Source of the DNA: Trichomonas vaginalis G3
Taxonomy: Eukaryota > Parabasalia > Trichomonadida > Trichomonadidae
DNA: 64,000 nt
Reading direction: 5' to 3'
Assembly: GCF_026262505.1 (NCBI RefSeq)
Contig: NC_067203.1
Coordinates: 9,114,001 to 9,178,000 of the forward strand
The notes under the pieces were generated by a model. The model was not told the DNA's origin. It ran no database searches and was given only the letters and a program-made list of their open reading frames with translations. The translations under genes were made by a program, and so were the position numbers. Positions 9,270-18,123 of this stretch are shown piece after piece; position 1 is the first letter of the stretch, and each line of letters starts with the position of its first letter.

Positions 9270-9533
9270 TTACTCTTTCTTTGCTTCAGCTTCTTCTCTA
9301 GCTTTTGCTTCAGCTTCTTCTCTAGCTTTCTTCGCCAGTAGTCTTGGGTTCTTTTGTCTTCCAGCAGCTAATGCAGCAAGTTGTTTTTCACTAAGTTTTC
9401 TCTTTGGTCTCTCTGGCTTTTGTTCTTGTTTTTGTTCCTTCAGTTCGGATAAAATTTGCTCACGAATTTCTTTCTTCAATGCTTCAACATCTATGACCCC
9501 TTGGGTCTTGTCCGTAGGGCTTGTCTGAGTCAT
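9270..9533 (-). CDS. Small basic Lys/Glu-rich element protein (A)
   Basis: An 87-residue protein from an ATG at 9533. It shares IREQIL, KPKRKLSEKQLAALAAGR and KNPR with the protein at 47378-47611 in element B. A coiled-coil acidic/basic start is followed by a basic Lys/Arg core and an alanine/glutamate-rich tail with a direct repeat (AREEAEAK twice). It could be a DNA-condensing or scaffold protein; function unknown. It is divergent from the next gene over a 45-bp spacer, and the pair keeps this arrangement in B. A twin-hairpin insert at 9495-9520 adds about nine residues near the N-terminus compared with B. Confidence 0.6.
   Translation of the reverse strand: MTQTSPTDKTQGVIDVEALKKEIREQILSELKEQKQEQKPERPKRKLSEKQLAALAAGRQKNPRLLAKKAREEAEAKAREEAEAKKE
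9495..9520. repeat. Twin-hairpin micro-insertion in the small basic gene
   Basis: GACCC-CTT-GGGTC (9495-9507) followed by GTCC-GTA-GGGC (9510-9520, one G-T wobble). The orthologous gene in element B goes from the start codon region straight into the shared IEA/VEA(I/L)KKE motif without it. Confidence 0.7.
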
Positions 9534-9578
9534 TTGACTGCAGATAAAAAACAAAATTAAAACTTTAACCGATGTAAA

Positions 9579-10013
9579 ATGAGCTTGTCAAAATCAAAGC
9601 GAGAGTCTATTATATTAAATGACGCAAGAGGAATACAACATCCTTTCTATTACGTAAGTCAGAGTAAAGATGGTAAAATATACGTAAGAAAAAGAAAGGT
9701 TCCATTAGCGAATGCAGAAAGCGACAACATTAAGGTGCATGGCAAGGGTGAAGTCCACGAAGCCCATATAAAACCTTCTGTTCAAACTGAAAAGTCAATA
9801 GAACCAGAAGAAAAGAAGCCAGATGTACTTTCAATAACGAACCAAGAGCTTATTGCAAATTTCGTGAATTTCATTGAAAAACAAACCGAGCCAAAGAATC
9901 CTGACCCGCCAGTGAAAGAAGTTGAGACAAAAGAGAATGTACAGTTCATTGAAAATGTCAAGAAACAACTTCCACCACGAATGCCAAGAAGAAGAGTGAG
10001 AATAATGAAGTAA
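9579..10013 (+). CDS. Element protein with Arg-rich tail (144 aa, A)
   Basis: This encodes 144 residues from ATG 9579, intact. Conserved with 46869-47327 in B: start MSLSKS, RESIILNDARGIQHP, YYVS, SKDGKIY(V/I)RKR, VLSITNQELIA and a C-terminal arginine cluster (RRRVRI). The middle is low-complexity and differs between copies. The basic tail and its place between the small basic gene and the capsid gene suggest a virion DNA-binding or core protein, comparable in character to the small basic core proteins of adenovirus-like capsids; this is inference. Confidence 0.6.
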   Translation: MSLSKSKRESIILNDARGIQHPFYYVSQSKDGKIYVRKRKVPLANAESDNIKVHGKGEVHEAHIKPSVQTEKSIEPEEKKPDVLSITNQELIANFVNFIEKQTEPKNPDPPVKEVETKENVQFIENVKKQLPPRMPRRRVRIMK

Positions 10014-10040
10014 ATAGATATTTTTATCTGAAGTAAATAC
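10014..10040 (+). promoter_or_regulatory. Class 2 (capsid-gene) start-proximal box
   Basis: GATATTTTTATCTGAAGTAA lies just before the capsid ATG. TTTTTATC followed by about 10-16 bases and ATG also precedes the element B capsid gene, the minor-capsid candidate and the small basic gene. It differs from the class 1 box before the replication genes. Confidence 0.5.
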
Positions 10041-11611
10041 ATGCAGAACGAACAGCTAAACGAATTTACTCCAGCAGAGCATATTCATCAGATTCGCTCA
10101 TATTTCGATATCATAGACAATGCAGTTCAAATTGGTGACACTAATAGAAAATATTCTGACGCAAAGATTCCATCACAACCTGGAACTGCTAAAGATAACA
10201 CATGGGTAACATTCAATCTCTCACCTCCTGGTGAAAATATGTTGGACCTTTACAATACATTCATTACGTATAAAATGGAAGGTCAATTTATTGTAGATAA
10301 AGAAATTGGTTCAGGTTCCAATAAAACAAACCCACCAGGATTTTGGATTGGTTTCGATGACGCTTTCTATGCAGTTGCTGGATATCAAATCCTTGCAAAT
10401 GGTCGTATCGTATATTCTCAAGACAACGCAAGAGAAGAAGCATATATAACTTCAAACTCACAAACTACCGAACAAATAAAGAAAGTAGATGTTTTCTCAA
10501 AGACTCGACATGAAGATGTATGGAGTCATTCGGGAACATGCAGAACAGGACAAATTGTTAGTGGTCCAATTACAGCAGGAAAATCATTTGATTTTAAGCT
10601 TCGTTAAGAATTCCTGTTAGAAGATTCCTTCCATTAGAAGCTATTCGATTTATTCCAGCTTTTGCAGGAAACATTCAGCTTAAAGTAAAGTTCAGTAGCG
10701 ACGCCTTACAATGCACATCTATATCTGTAAATGATATCATTGCTTTCAATCCAACTCTTAAAGTTGCATTTGCTTCAGATTCAAATCCACCGACAAATAA
10801 ATTTGTTCCATGGAATGAACCATTCACTATGATAACGAAGGCAGTAGAAGCTAGTGGAACAGTTACTATTACAACTGTAACCAGCAACTATTTCGAACAA
10901 AGATGGATTTTAATGAATGTTTCATTCATCCAAAGTCATTCTCTTTAGACCCTAACATTTATACAGAACTTGTAGAACATTATACAAACGAGGCTTTATG
11001 TTTTCCTGTTAAAGTTATGGATTGGATTCCTATGGACGGTTCATTCTCAAAGAATACAGATAGTTCAAGTGCAACATTTACAGCAGCTTATACGCCTATT
11101 AATGTTAAAAGTATTTGGGCACTATTTAGAAAGAAAGACAACTATTATGTTAATTTTGAGAACCCTAATTTAAATATCTTCAGCTTTCCATGGGAGCTTA
11201 TGGAAATATGCCTGCAGAACCTGAAAAATCATATGGACCTGTATTTTATGAAATGGTTGCGAACGCTTGCAATACAAACAATGATATGATAGGATTTAAT
11301 GAAGATGTTATGAGGTCATTGGTGGATGATGGTAGTGTGGAACATAAATGGGATAGCTATGACAACACACATTTCTTATGTGGTTTTCCAACAGAAGTGG
11401 ACTTTTGCTTCCAGCAAGGTCAAACATACTACTGCTCAATAACATACAAATTGTCTGTTAAAGGACCTATTGAACTAGCAACTGAAAATGTACCAAAGCC
11501 ACTTATTGGATTTATGAGGGATTGTTGCTTTGCCATTCAGGTGCGTGCTAATGGATCCCAATAATAAGATTAGATGACTATAACTTAGCTACGGACGACA
11601 GTGAGGAATAA
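10041..11611 (+). pseudogene. MCP: Major capsid protein (double jelly-roll type), element A (broken)
   Basis: Collinear with the whole 524-residue protein at 45268-46842 in element B. Landmarks shared with Polinton/NCLDV-type capsid proteins: NMLDLYNTF early, GYQILANGRIVYSQDNAREE (the 'LNG' strand-turn and first-roll helix region), a first-roll closing stretch with IRFIPAFAGNIQLKV, then the second roll with FIHPKSFSLDPNIYTEL, KVMDWIPMDGSFS, YTPINVKSIWALFR and a GFMRD...FAIQV ending. It would form the trimeric shell capsomer. The copy is a fossil with about three breaks. It is read away from PolB, whereas in B it is read towards PolB. Confidence 0.75.
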
Positions 11612-11641
11612 AGGATGAACGTTTATTTTTAAAGCTTATAA

Positions 11642-12100
11642 ATGAGTTCTTCATCAAGCTCTCGTGAACCTTCACCATCTATGAAACAAACTTTACCAAA
11701 CGATTATGGAGCACCTATTGAATATTTCTTACGAGCTGCACAATGGCAAAGAGCAGTCTCACCAAGGTTAGGTGTTCCACCAGCTCCTGTCAAAAATAGC
11801 ATTTGGTCAAGTCCTTATATAAGATATGGTCTCCCACTAGGTTTGCTAGCTACAGCAGGAGCAGTTATGATGTTGAAAAGAAATAAAGCAAATGTTGTAA
11901 ATAATACTGAAGTAGCTGAAGTTAAACAAACTCCAACACCTTCGCCAAAACCAACGCCTTCACAAGCAAAACCTTCAATGACTCCTGAACCTATGGAAGT
12001 ACAAACTCCTGTTCAAAAGTCAACTCCTAAACCGACTCCAACATTTAAACCAGAACCTACTCCTCAAATAAATCGTAAAACTCCTGCGTTTCCTTACTGA
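11642..12100 (+). CDS. Proline-rich membrane-anchored element protein
   Basis: An intact 152-residue protein from ATG 11642. The Ser-rich N-terminus is followed by one hydrophobic segment, YGLPLGLLATAGAVMML, near residues 63-79, then a basic stop (KRNK) and a long Pro/Thr/Ser tail with TPSPKPTPSQ-like repeats. Single-pass proteins with a low-complexity tail occur near capsid genes in several Polinton-like viruses, but I cannot name this one. It lies 30 bp after the capsid gene, with TTTATTTTTAAAG before its ATG. It has no counterpart in element B. Confidence 0.55.
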   Translation: MSSSSSSREPSPSMKQTLPNDYGAPIEYFLRAAQWQRAVSPRLGVPPAPVKNSIWSSPYIRYGLPLGLLATAGAVMMLKRNKANVVNNTEVAEVKQTPTPSPKPTPSQAKPSMTPEPMEVQTPVQKSTPKPTPTFKPEPTPQINRKTPAFPY

Positions 12101-12148
12101 AAAAATAACGTTATTTTTATTTAATATTAAAATTTTTATTTGATTGAA

Positions 12149-12385
12149 ATGACAAATAAAGTCACTGAAGCAATGAAACAAAAGTTTTTGGTAGAATACA
12201 TTAAATCAGGAACTATTCCAGAAGGTTTTTACATTCATACTATGAAGGATGGTAGAGTTCAGTTTAGAAAGATAAAGCAACCATTAGATAAAGAAGGAAT
12301 TTTGAGAAAGATTAAACTTCATGAGGACAACATTGCTAAACTTAGGAAGAAGTTAGAAGAGTTGGAGAAAGGAAGAGAGTTATAA
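12149..12385 (+). CDS. Small coiled-coil element protein (78 aa)
   Basis: This encodes 78 residues from ATG 12149 and is intact. MKDGRVQFRKIKQPLDKE resembles the SKDGKIYVRKRKVPL part of the arginine-tailed proteins in both elements, so the gene may be a short relative of them. The C-terminal half is a strong coiled coil (DNIAKLRKKLEELEKGRE). TTTTTATTTGATTGAA precedes the ATG, a class 2-like box. Function unknown. Confidence 0.5.
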   Translation: MTNKVTEAMKQKFLVEYIKSGTIPEGFYIHTMKDGRVQFRKIKQPLDKEGILRKIKLHEDNIAKLRKKLEELEKGREL

Positions 12386-12400
12386 AGCAATGAATTCAAC

Positions 12401-12442
12401 AGGGTGAAAAAACAGGTGAGATCTCACCACTTCACCTAAATT
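12401..12442. repeat. Degraded GGTGA/TCACC module
   Basis: GGGTGAAAAAACAGGTGA, then TCTCACCACTTCACC, in the same orientation as the copies at 2508 and 2690. It is convergent between the gene ending at 12385 and the minus-strand gene ending at 12539. Confidence 0.6.
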
Positions 12443-12538
12443 TATTTTTGTGCTATGTTTTCATACGTGTGAGGGTGGTGATATCATTAATTTTTAAGTT
12501 TATTTTTTTATAAATGACAGAACAAAAATATAACATTT

Positions 12539-12973
12539 CTACTCAGCAGGAATGAGACCCTTACTGACTATGTATTCGTTTAATGCTTGATGAAAACAAT
12601 GGTACATATTATCGTATGGGTATACACAACGTCTGTTTCCATCGTCGTCGTATATGTAGAGCTCAAATCCAGTCCAACCTTCTTTTGTACAATATGTAGC
12701 TTTATTTAAGTATGTATTTATGTAGATAAGGCAATTTTCTTCATCGCTCCAGAAATAATTTTTGTTCTTTGTTGAAATAGTTTTCGTTCCTCTGCGACCA
12801 TAAGGAATGTATGCAATGAACTTTGCGTCATAAGGGATTGTAATATATTCAGGGTTTCTTTCATCGTCAATGGGTCTGTCTTTGTTAAAATGCATGTTTC
12901 TCAGTTTTACTTGAGTTTTGAATAGTTCACGGAAACGTTCTGGGAAAGAGTCATAGTAAATGTAGTCGGACAT
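12539..12973 (-). CDS. Element A protein of unknown function (144 aa)
   Basis: An intact 144-residue frame from an ATG at 12973, rich in Tyr, Asp and Asn. Motifs include YIYYDSFPERFRELF at the start, GRRGTKTI in the middle and FELYIYDDDGNRR near residues 103-115. It faintly resembles the C-terminal half of the HNH protein of element B (ELYINE, VYDVNGKR) but without a visible HNH core. It is convergent with the preceding gene and is the last gene of element A. Confidence 0.45.
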   Translation of the reverse strand: MSDYIYYDSFPERFRELFKTQVKLRNMHFNKDRPIDDERNPEYITIPYDAKFIAYIPYGRRGTKTISTKNKNYFWSDEENCLIYINTYLNKATYCTKEGWTGFELYIYDDDGNRRCVYPYDNMYHCFHQALNEYIVSKGLIPAE

Positions 12974-13155
12974 GTCTTTGTAATGAAATAAAAAATTTAA
13001 AAAAATAAAAATAAGGTTATTTTTTATTTAGTGAAGTCATTAGTGAAGTCGTTAGTGAAGTCATTAGTGTCAGACGGCTTTGTAAATATTTAATGTTAAG
13101 TTGGTGTTATAGTTGTGTTGTAAAATATACGTTACCGGTTTCGTAAAGTGTCAAA

Positions 13156-13168
13156 ACCGCTAAGTGGT
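13156..13168. repeat. Single hairpin of the micro-insertion type
   Basis: ACCGC-TAA-GTGGT (one G-T wobble) in the gene-free right end of element A, followed by a GC-rich stretch (GGAGGCGCGCAGTGCC). It has the same three-base-loop design as the twin hairpins, but I cannot see a clear second hairpin. Confidence 0.45.
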
Positions 13169-13208
13169 GTACGGAGGCGCGCAGTGCCACAGTACGCAAC
13201 TTAGGGAT

Positions 13209-13250
13209 ACTAACTTACGAATACCTCGGTACTCCGAGGTTCAGGTTAGT
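13209..13250. other. GC-rich hairpin at the right end of element A
   Basis: Inner stem CCTCGG/CCGAGG (13224-13239) and outer stem ACTAAC/GTTAGT. The GATACTAACT next to it recurs beside the hairpin at the right end of element B (48914-48975), so this probably belongs to the terminal structure of the family. Confidence 0.55.
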
Positions 13251-13300
13251 AAAAATCAATCTAAAAATATTTTTTATGTACGTTAATGTAATCTGAGAGT

Positions 13301-13594
13301 GAGAGGCATATAGTATGCCTATATACCTCTCACCCTTCAATTCCTACCAGAAAGTTCGAAAACTTGGTCGCAATCAGATGCAATTGCGACCAAGTTTTCG
13401 AACTTTCTCGAGGGAATAGGAGCCTACCAGGCACTGATACATAATCAGTGCTTGGTAGGCTCCTATTCACTTTCTAAATGGGAGAAATTTTGCTTTCATA
13501 AGATAACATACGAACAAAGTTTCTCCCATTTAGAGTTTGAATTGAAGGGTGCGAGGTATATAGGCATACTATATACCTCTCACCCTTCAATTCC
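13301..13594. repeat. Cluster of five hairpins inside a 43-bp inverted repeat
   Basis: Outer arms: 13301-13343 and 13539-13581. Each outer arm contains its own hairpin (13-bp stems, loops TATGC and GCATA, one mismatch). Between them are three unrelated hairpins: 26-bp stem, loop of 8 (13349-13408, perfect); 25-bp stem, loop of 5 (13414-13468, about one mismatch pair); 19-bp stem (13474-13533, one mismatch). The last 26 bases of the left arm recur directly at 13569-13594. There is no coding potential. The type of element is unknown. Confidence 0.9.
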
Positions 13595-13725
13595 CATGAA
13601 AACAGTTCTAAAATAAAAATAAAAAACAAACTTAAATTAACTATTAAATTTTTTATATTTTAATTTCATATTTTTAATAAAATTCCTTATATATTATAAT
13701 TATTATATTAAAAACCCTTTCGAAT

Positions 13726-13792
13726 TTTGGCGCGAAAAATAAGAGTAAGTGTCACTTTTTATCACTTTTCTAGTGACCCTTTTCGGTACGGA
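13726..13792 (+). repeat. Lone Polinton-type terminus
   Basis: This matches, in inverted orientation, the terminus at 50539-50605 over about 67 bases: GGCGCG, AATAAGAGTAAGTGTCACTT, CTTTTCTAGTGA and TTTCGGTACGGAA. By orientation it would be a left end, but no Polinton gene follows it before the hAT element. It is probably a solo end left by deletion. Confidence 0.7.
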
Positions 13793-14751
13793 AAAAAATT
13801 AATATTCTCCTAAAGTGAAAACAATTTTCCAAATTGACATCCTTAGATTGATTGACTAAAAAGCTCTAGCTTGAGGAAAAATTGTGTCTGAATTTGAAAA
13901 TTTAATTAAGTAACTTCTGATATGTTATTTTTTGTACAGATGGTTGACATATAAGGATCTCGTATGGAGAAAATTTTTCTCCAAATAGGAAAATGAGATT
14001 AGAGTATGGCATTCCAAACGGGAACCGCGGTTGGTTACCATGGATTTCCGTCACCGGTCACATTTTAAAGATTTTTAAAGCCTTATAAAAATATGCTTTG
14101 TAAATCATTTTTTGTAAATCGGCAAAAATTTGGTAATTTTCTTCAACTAATAAATCTGCGAATAGCATTTATAATACAAGAACAATCTTTTAAAATGCAT
14201 TTGATTCATTTTTGTATAATTTCATATAGGCACATATATTCTTCCAGGACTTTCCGTGATTTTACCGTAAAATCATTAGTTTACACCAATTTTCCCGTAT
14301 TTTGAATAGTTTACTGCACTTTTCCCGTAAAATTGAGTTACGGGAATCCGCAAAATTTCCGGACCTCATTTTTCATAGAATATAATAATAATATTTGATA
14401 AAAAGATATATTATTTATATTTTTGATTTTTGAATTACGGAAAAAGTGAATTGATAACTTGATTTTTTATATGGTTAATTTTTCAAATGATATTATGAAG
14501 ATCTAAAATATTAAAAGTAAAATATTGAATTACGGAAAAAGTGAGGTCAAAAGTGAAATAAATTTGCAGAACAATTTTCATTGAAATAAGCTTTATTTTT
14601 CATTATTAATAACAATGCAAAAAATATTTATCACGGGTTCAAAATTTAAAATTAAATATTTTAATAATTTACATCTTATTCTTTATTTTATATTTAACCC
14701 GTGAAAATATCATTTAAAAATTGAATATATTCAAAAAGCTTTATTTTTATT
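13793..14751. other. Gene-free stretch with hAT subterminal-like repeats
   Basis: I see no convincing gene here. ATTACGGAAAAAGTGA occurs at about 14437 and 14526, and several CCCGTAAAA/TTACGGG units lie at 14240-14345, including a small hairpin CCCGTAAAATTGAGTTACGGG. Repeats of this kind are typical of hAT subterminal transposase-binding regions. ATAAGGATCTCGTATGGAGA at about 13950 reappears inverted near 18052-18073. Confidence 0.45.
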
Positions 14752-16886
14752 ATGACTGCATGGGATCCTCATGTATATGATGAGTGGATTCCATTTAAGA
14801 AGACGAAATATCCACCAACTCCTGAAACATTGGAAACAAAGTGTGGAAAAAATGTTTCACTACGATCGGCTATTATGAGAATGAGCCTAATCAATCAGAC
14901 AAAGGAAGGCTCTTTACATACTGTGCCGAATGTAGTGAAACATTAGTTCAAGGGCAGTTCGTGCGATGCATTAAAAAAAGCAGGAAAAATGATTTTAAAG
15001 ATCATAAGTGCAAATTTTTACTCCCAATGCCCAACTACGTTCCTGCTGAGCACCAAGTTGAGAATACTCAGCAAGCAGTTGGCTCTGGTAATGATCCTTC
15101 GTTAGAAGAGATCATTGCCAGGCTTATTGCGAGCCTAGATATAAGCCTTTATGCCACAATGAAGCCAGCATTTAAAAGCTTCCTAGAGAGCTTCGCCAAA
15201 TGGCTTAAAAATAAAGTCAATCGCGAACAGGGCATCAACTTTACAATCCCAGACATTGAGTTCACACGGCGCGGTGTCAGAGAGGCATTGATTACTTTAG
15301 GCAAAACAGACTCCTCTCGGGGCCTAAAGTTCTGCGAGGAATTCCGCATCTTCTCAATTTCCCTGGACTGCGGAACACACGGCAGCCGTCATGGTCTATT
15401 CTCTTGTGTGTGCAATCCAGGCAAAACAGATCGCCACCAATTCTTCGACACAACAATTTCGACTAATTGGACATACGAGGACTACCATACGTGGTTTGAT
15501 TCTCTTAAGGTTAATAAAAACCACGTAGCTGGAGTAGTCGGAGATGGTTTGCCAGCCCAGGTTAAAGGACTCTGCCACTGGAGGCCAGAAGGAGCCCTTT
15601 TCCCTGGCTTACAAACCGTGTACATTCGTTGCCTTAACCACGTCTTGAACAATGCTATTGTCCACGCACGTAAGCAATGTCCATTGTTGAATGAACTGAT
15701 GAATAGAGTTCACCAGATTATCATTATCTTTAAGAATCACGATATGAGAGCGAGATACAAGATCAGGGTTCCATCAATCCCGGAAACTCGCTGGCTCTAC
15801 ATATATGATACTCTGTTTTTCATCTTTGATAATCTGGAAACAATTAATACTGCTTTAAGAAGTGGAGATCTTCCACTATCCCTTTCCAGAGCTACACGTG
15901 AACAGTTACAATGGACACGTGATGGAATTCCTCCACTCTTTAAAGATGCTTTAATGATATTCAAGCCATTAAAGCAACTTCAATTATGGCTGGAATCCAA
16001 CAAGTCCATGGGTGCTTATGCATTCCTGATGATACAACAGTGCCAAGGGATGTTGGATGAAATGGCAGGAAGATTAACGCCAGATGGTGAAGAGATTCTC
16101 CGATCAATCACTACAATATTCAAAAATGATATGAAAGAATATGGTAGAATTGATTTGCTTCGGTTTGCTTTCGGCTTTACACCGTTAGCAAGGAAGATCA
16201 TCAGAGACAAGAAGGGTTTTGGAGGAAAGACAAGCTATCCACCTATAATGCAGTTGAAAGATGTGCAAGTCCCAACGATTCCTTCCCTGAGGATCATCAA
16301 TCGCGAGATCACATTTGAGAAACTCGGCGAAATCCTTGAAGAAGAACGAACAGAACGTGTTGACGAGGTAGCCGAGCATGATGAAGAGATCCAGCAAGCA
16401 GAAGAGGAACAAATGCTTAACGACGATCATGCAGCCGAAACAAATGCCGATGGTTCGAGGAATTCCTTGGTCTGGGATGTTGTAGATGAAGAGATAAAAG
16501 ATCTATACACATTCATGATAACAATCCTCAGACAAAGAGCAATTGCCGAATCAACAGTTGATCCAACGATCAATAAAGACGATAGAGCCAAGGAATTGAG
16601 TGATGCTTACGATTTCTTCATAGAGCAAGATGATTCCCATCTTATAAATGGTCATCATCTTGCTCAAAATGATGGCAAGTTTTGGTACATGAATGGCATA
16701 AAGCAACTAAAAGCAATAAGACCAATTGGAAAAAGGATGATGTCACTTTCGTGCAGTGAAGCAGATGTAGAACGTGTAATATCTGAATTGCGAAAGACAA
16801 GAAATTCAATGAACGAATCATGCAAAGAAGAATATGTAGCATGCCGCTTCTTCATCAAGTTGAATGATGATCAATTTGATATTTGA
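14752..16886 (+). CDS. hAT superfamily transposase (one frameshift near the start)
   Basis: The gene starts with MTAWDPHVYDEW at 14752 and shifts frame at an A-run near 14850; the long frame then runs to 16886. N-terminal Cys/His zinc-finger-like region: TYCAECSE, then FVRCIKK and FKDHKCKF. Catalytic region: GDGLPAQVKGL near residues 235-245 of the long frame, IRCLNHVLNNAIVHARK shortly after (the usual Cys/His-containing hAT block). C-terminal hAT dimerisation region: MMSLSCSEADVERVISELRK. About 715 residues in all, normal for hAT. G+C content is higher than the surroundings, suggesting recent arrival. Apart from the one frameshift it appears whole. Terminal inverted repeats were not identified with confidence. 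Confidence 0.85.
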
Positions 16887-17067
16887 TTTTGTTTTTTAAT
16901 AAAATTTATTAAATAATTTGTTTTAAAAAGTATTATTTTTATTCGTAAAGATATTAGACAGAAGGTGGCCAGCCTAATGTCTATCAATCTTTAATATTAG
17001 TAGTAATTTCCAGCATTTCTGAATGATAATTGATTAGCTTTGTTGTTATTGATGTAAAACTGGATAA

Positions 17068-17155
17068 GTATTAAATAATTATATTAATCTTGGCCAGAGG
17101 ACTGCTGATGGCCAGTCAGCAGCGGCCACTATGAATCATTATAATTATTTAATAC
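17068..17155. repeat. Long hairpin with nested inner stem
   Basis: Perfect 16-bp arms GTATTAAATAATTATA (17068-17083) and its complement (17140-17155) enclose TGGCC/GGCCA and a CTGCTGA/TCAGCAG stem. A cruciform or small foldback element is possible. Confidence 0.75.
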
Positions 17156-17782
17156 CTAAATTGAGGTAAAAAGCAATAAGACTTGCCGAGCCTCATGCCC
17201 CTACCTCATATAAATAGAATCACACTTTAGTGAATCAACATCTATAAGAATGAAGTGTTTTGAAGCTGAAATAATATTGAATAGAAATTAATTTTTTCTG
17301 AAATTTTGAATGAAATTATGTGAAATAAAAAATTACTAAATATTGTATTCATACAAATATATTATTTTAAAGGAAAAATAGATGCTGATAGAAACGATGA
17401 AAATTTTTGAAAACTTTACAATTAATTTATGTTCGTTAACCATAGAGCTTGCAATCCAAAGCTCACGTTAGACAACAAGAGTCATGAAGTCTCATACTAA
17501 GGGATATCCAACATATATTTTAATAATCTAATGTTTGTGACAAATATTCAACATAAAATTAAGTTTTCGTTTCGTTACAAGGCATTCATACTTTGGAGAT
17601 ATCATATTAAACAATACATGCTAAAGAATTAATAAATAAGATAATAAAATAAATTTATACGTAATTACTTTCATTTAATATGCTTTATGCTGTATAATAT
17701 TGATTAAGAGGCATTAAAAGGTTCCATAGTCTGCTTTTATAGGCAAGATTTTTGATAAAAATTTTAAATTTTGAAAAATGAT

Positions 17783-17873
17783 GAGAAAAGGAAAAAAAAG
17801 GTAAATGAGAGCAAGAGGAGGGAAAAAAAGAAAAAGAAAAGAAAGGGAAGGGAAAAATAAAAGAAAGAAGGAC
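17783..17873 (+). other. Homopurine tract
   Basis: About 90 bases of almost only A and G on the plus strand (for example GAAAGGGAAGGGAAAAATAA), with few interruptions. Such tracts can form triplex DNA. I see no gene associated with it. Confidence 0.7.
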
Positions 17874-18123
17874 ATATAAAAATTTAGATGCGCATTCTTA
17901 ATGCCGAGGCGGCTTGCCGCCGAGGCGCGATTTTTTTAGGCCTCTACGGTAACCCGGCAATGTTTTTTTAAATCTTGTACAGCCCTAGATTAGAGAAATT
18001 TTACAAATTGGAGAAGCGGGCTTATTTAGAATTGGGAAATACCCACCGTTATTTCTCCAAACGAGATCCTATACTTAATACTTTGTCCCCCACCACCTCT
18101 ATCAAAAAAAATTATAAATTTTA

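Larger units (their letters stand above)
1..13260. mobile_element. Polinton/Maverick-like element A (left part outside the window)
   Basis: This is a fossil of a large capsid-bearing DNA element. Parts in order: integrase-tail remnant, two KilA-N-type genes with an unknown gene between, a small lysine-rich gene, a small conserved minus-strand gene, protein-primed PolB, minor-capsid candidate (minus), small basic protein (minus), arginine-tailed protein (plus), major capsid protein (plus), a proline-rich membrane protein, and two small genes. The right limit is set near a GC-rich hairpin at 13209-13250 whose surrounding sequence (GATACTAACT and nearby GTAC) recurs at the right end of element B. 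The copy is broken, with roughly ten breaks overall, mostly in PolB and the capsid genes, so it looks older than B. No packaging ATPase or protease is visible in the part inside the window. Confidence 0.8.
16887..18123. other. Gene-free stretch after hAT, with hairpins and a purine tract
   Basis: No gene seen. It contains the hairpin at 17068-17155, an almost pure purine strand at 17783-17873, a GGCGGC-TT-GCCGCC hairpin at 17908-17921, and TTTCTCCAAACGAGATCCTA at 18052-18071, which is the inverse of a motif near 13950. The last pair, about 4.1 kb apart, could mark the ends of an old insertion that includes the hAT gene. Confidence 0.5.

Noticed and set aside
9782-10042. Minus-strand frame opposite the Arg-tailed gene
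   Set aside because: Shadow of a conserved plus-strand gene; the element B orthologue supports the plus strand.
13301-13594. CRISPR-like array
   Set aside because: The repeats are inverted pairs of different sequence, not regularly spaced direct repeats, and the organism is eukaryotic.
14093-14305. 70-codon plus-strand frame in the hAT flank
   Set aside because: Overlaps the TTACGG/CCCGTAA subterminal repeats and has no recognisable motif.
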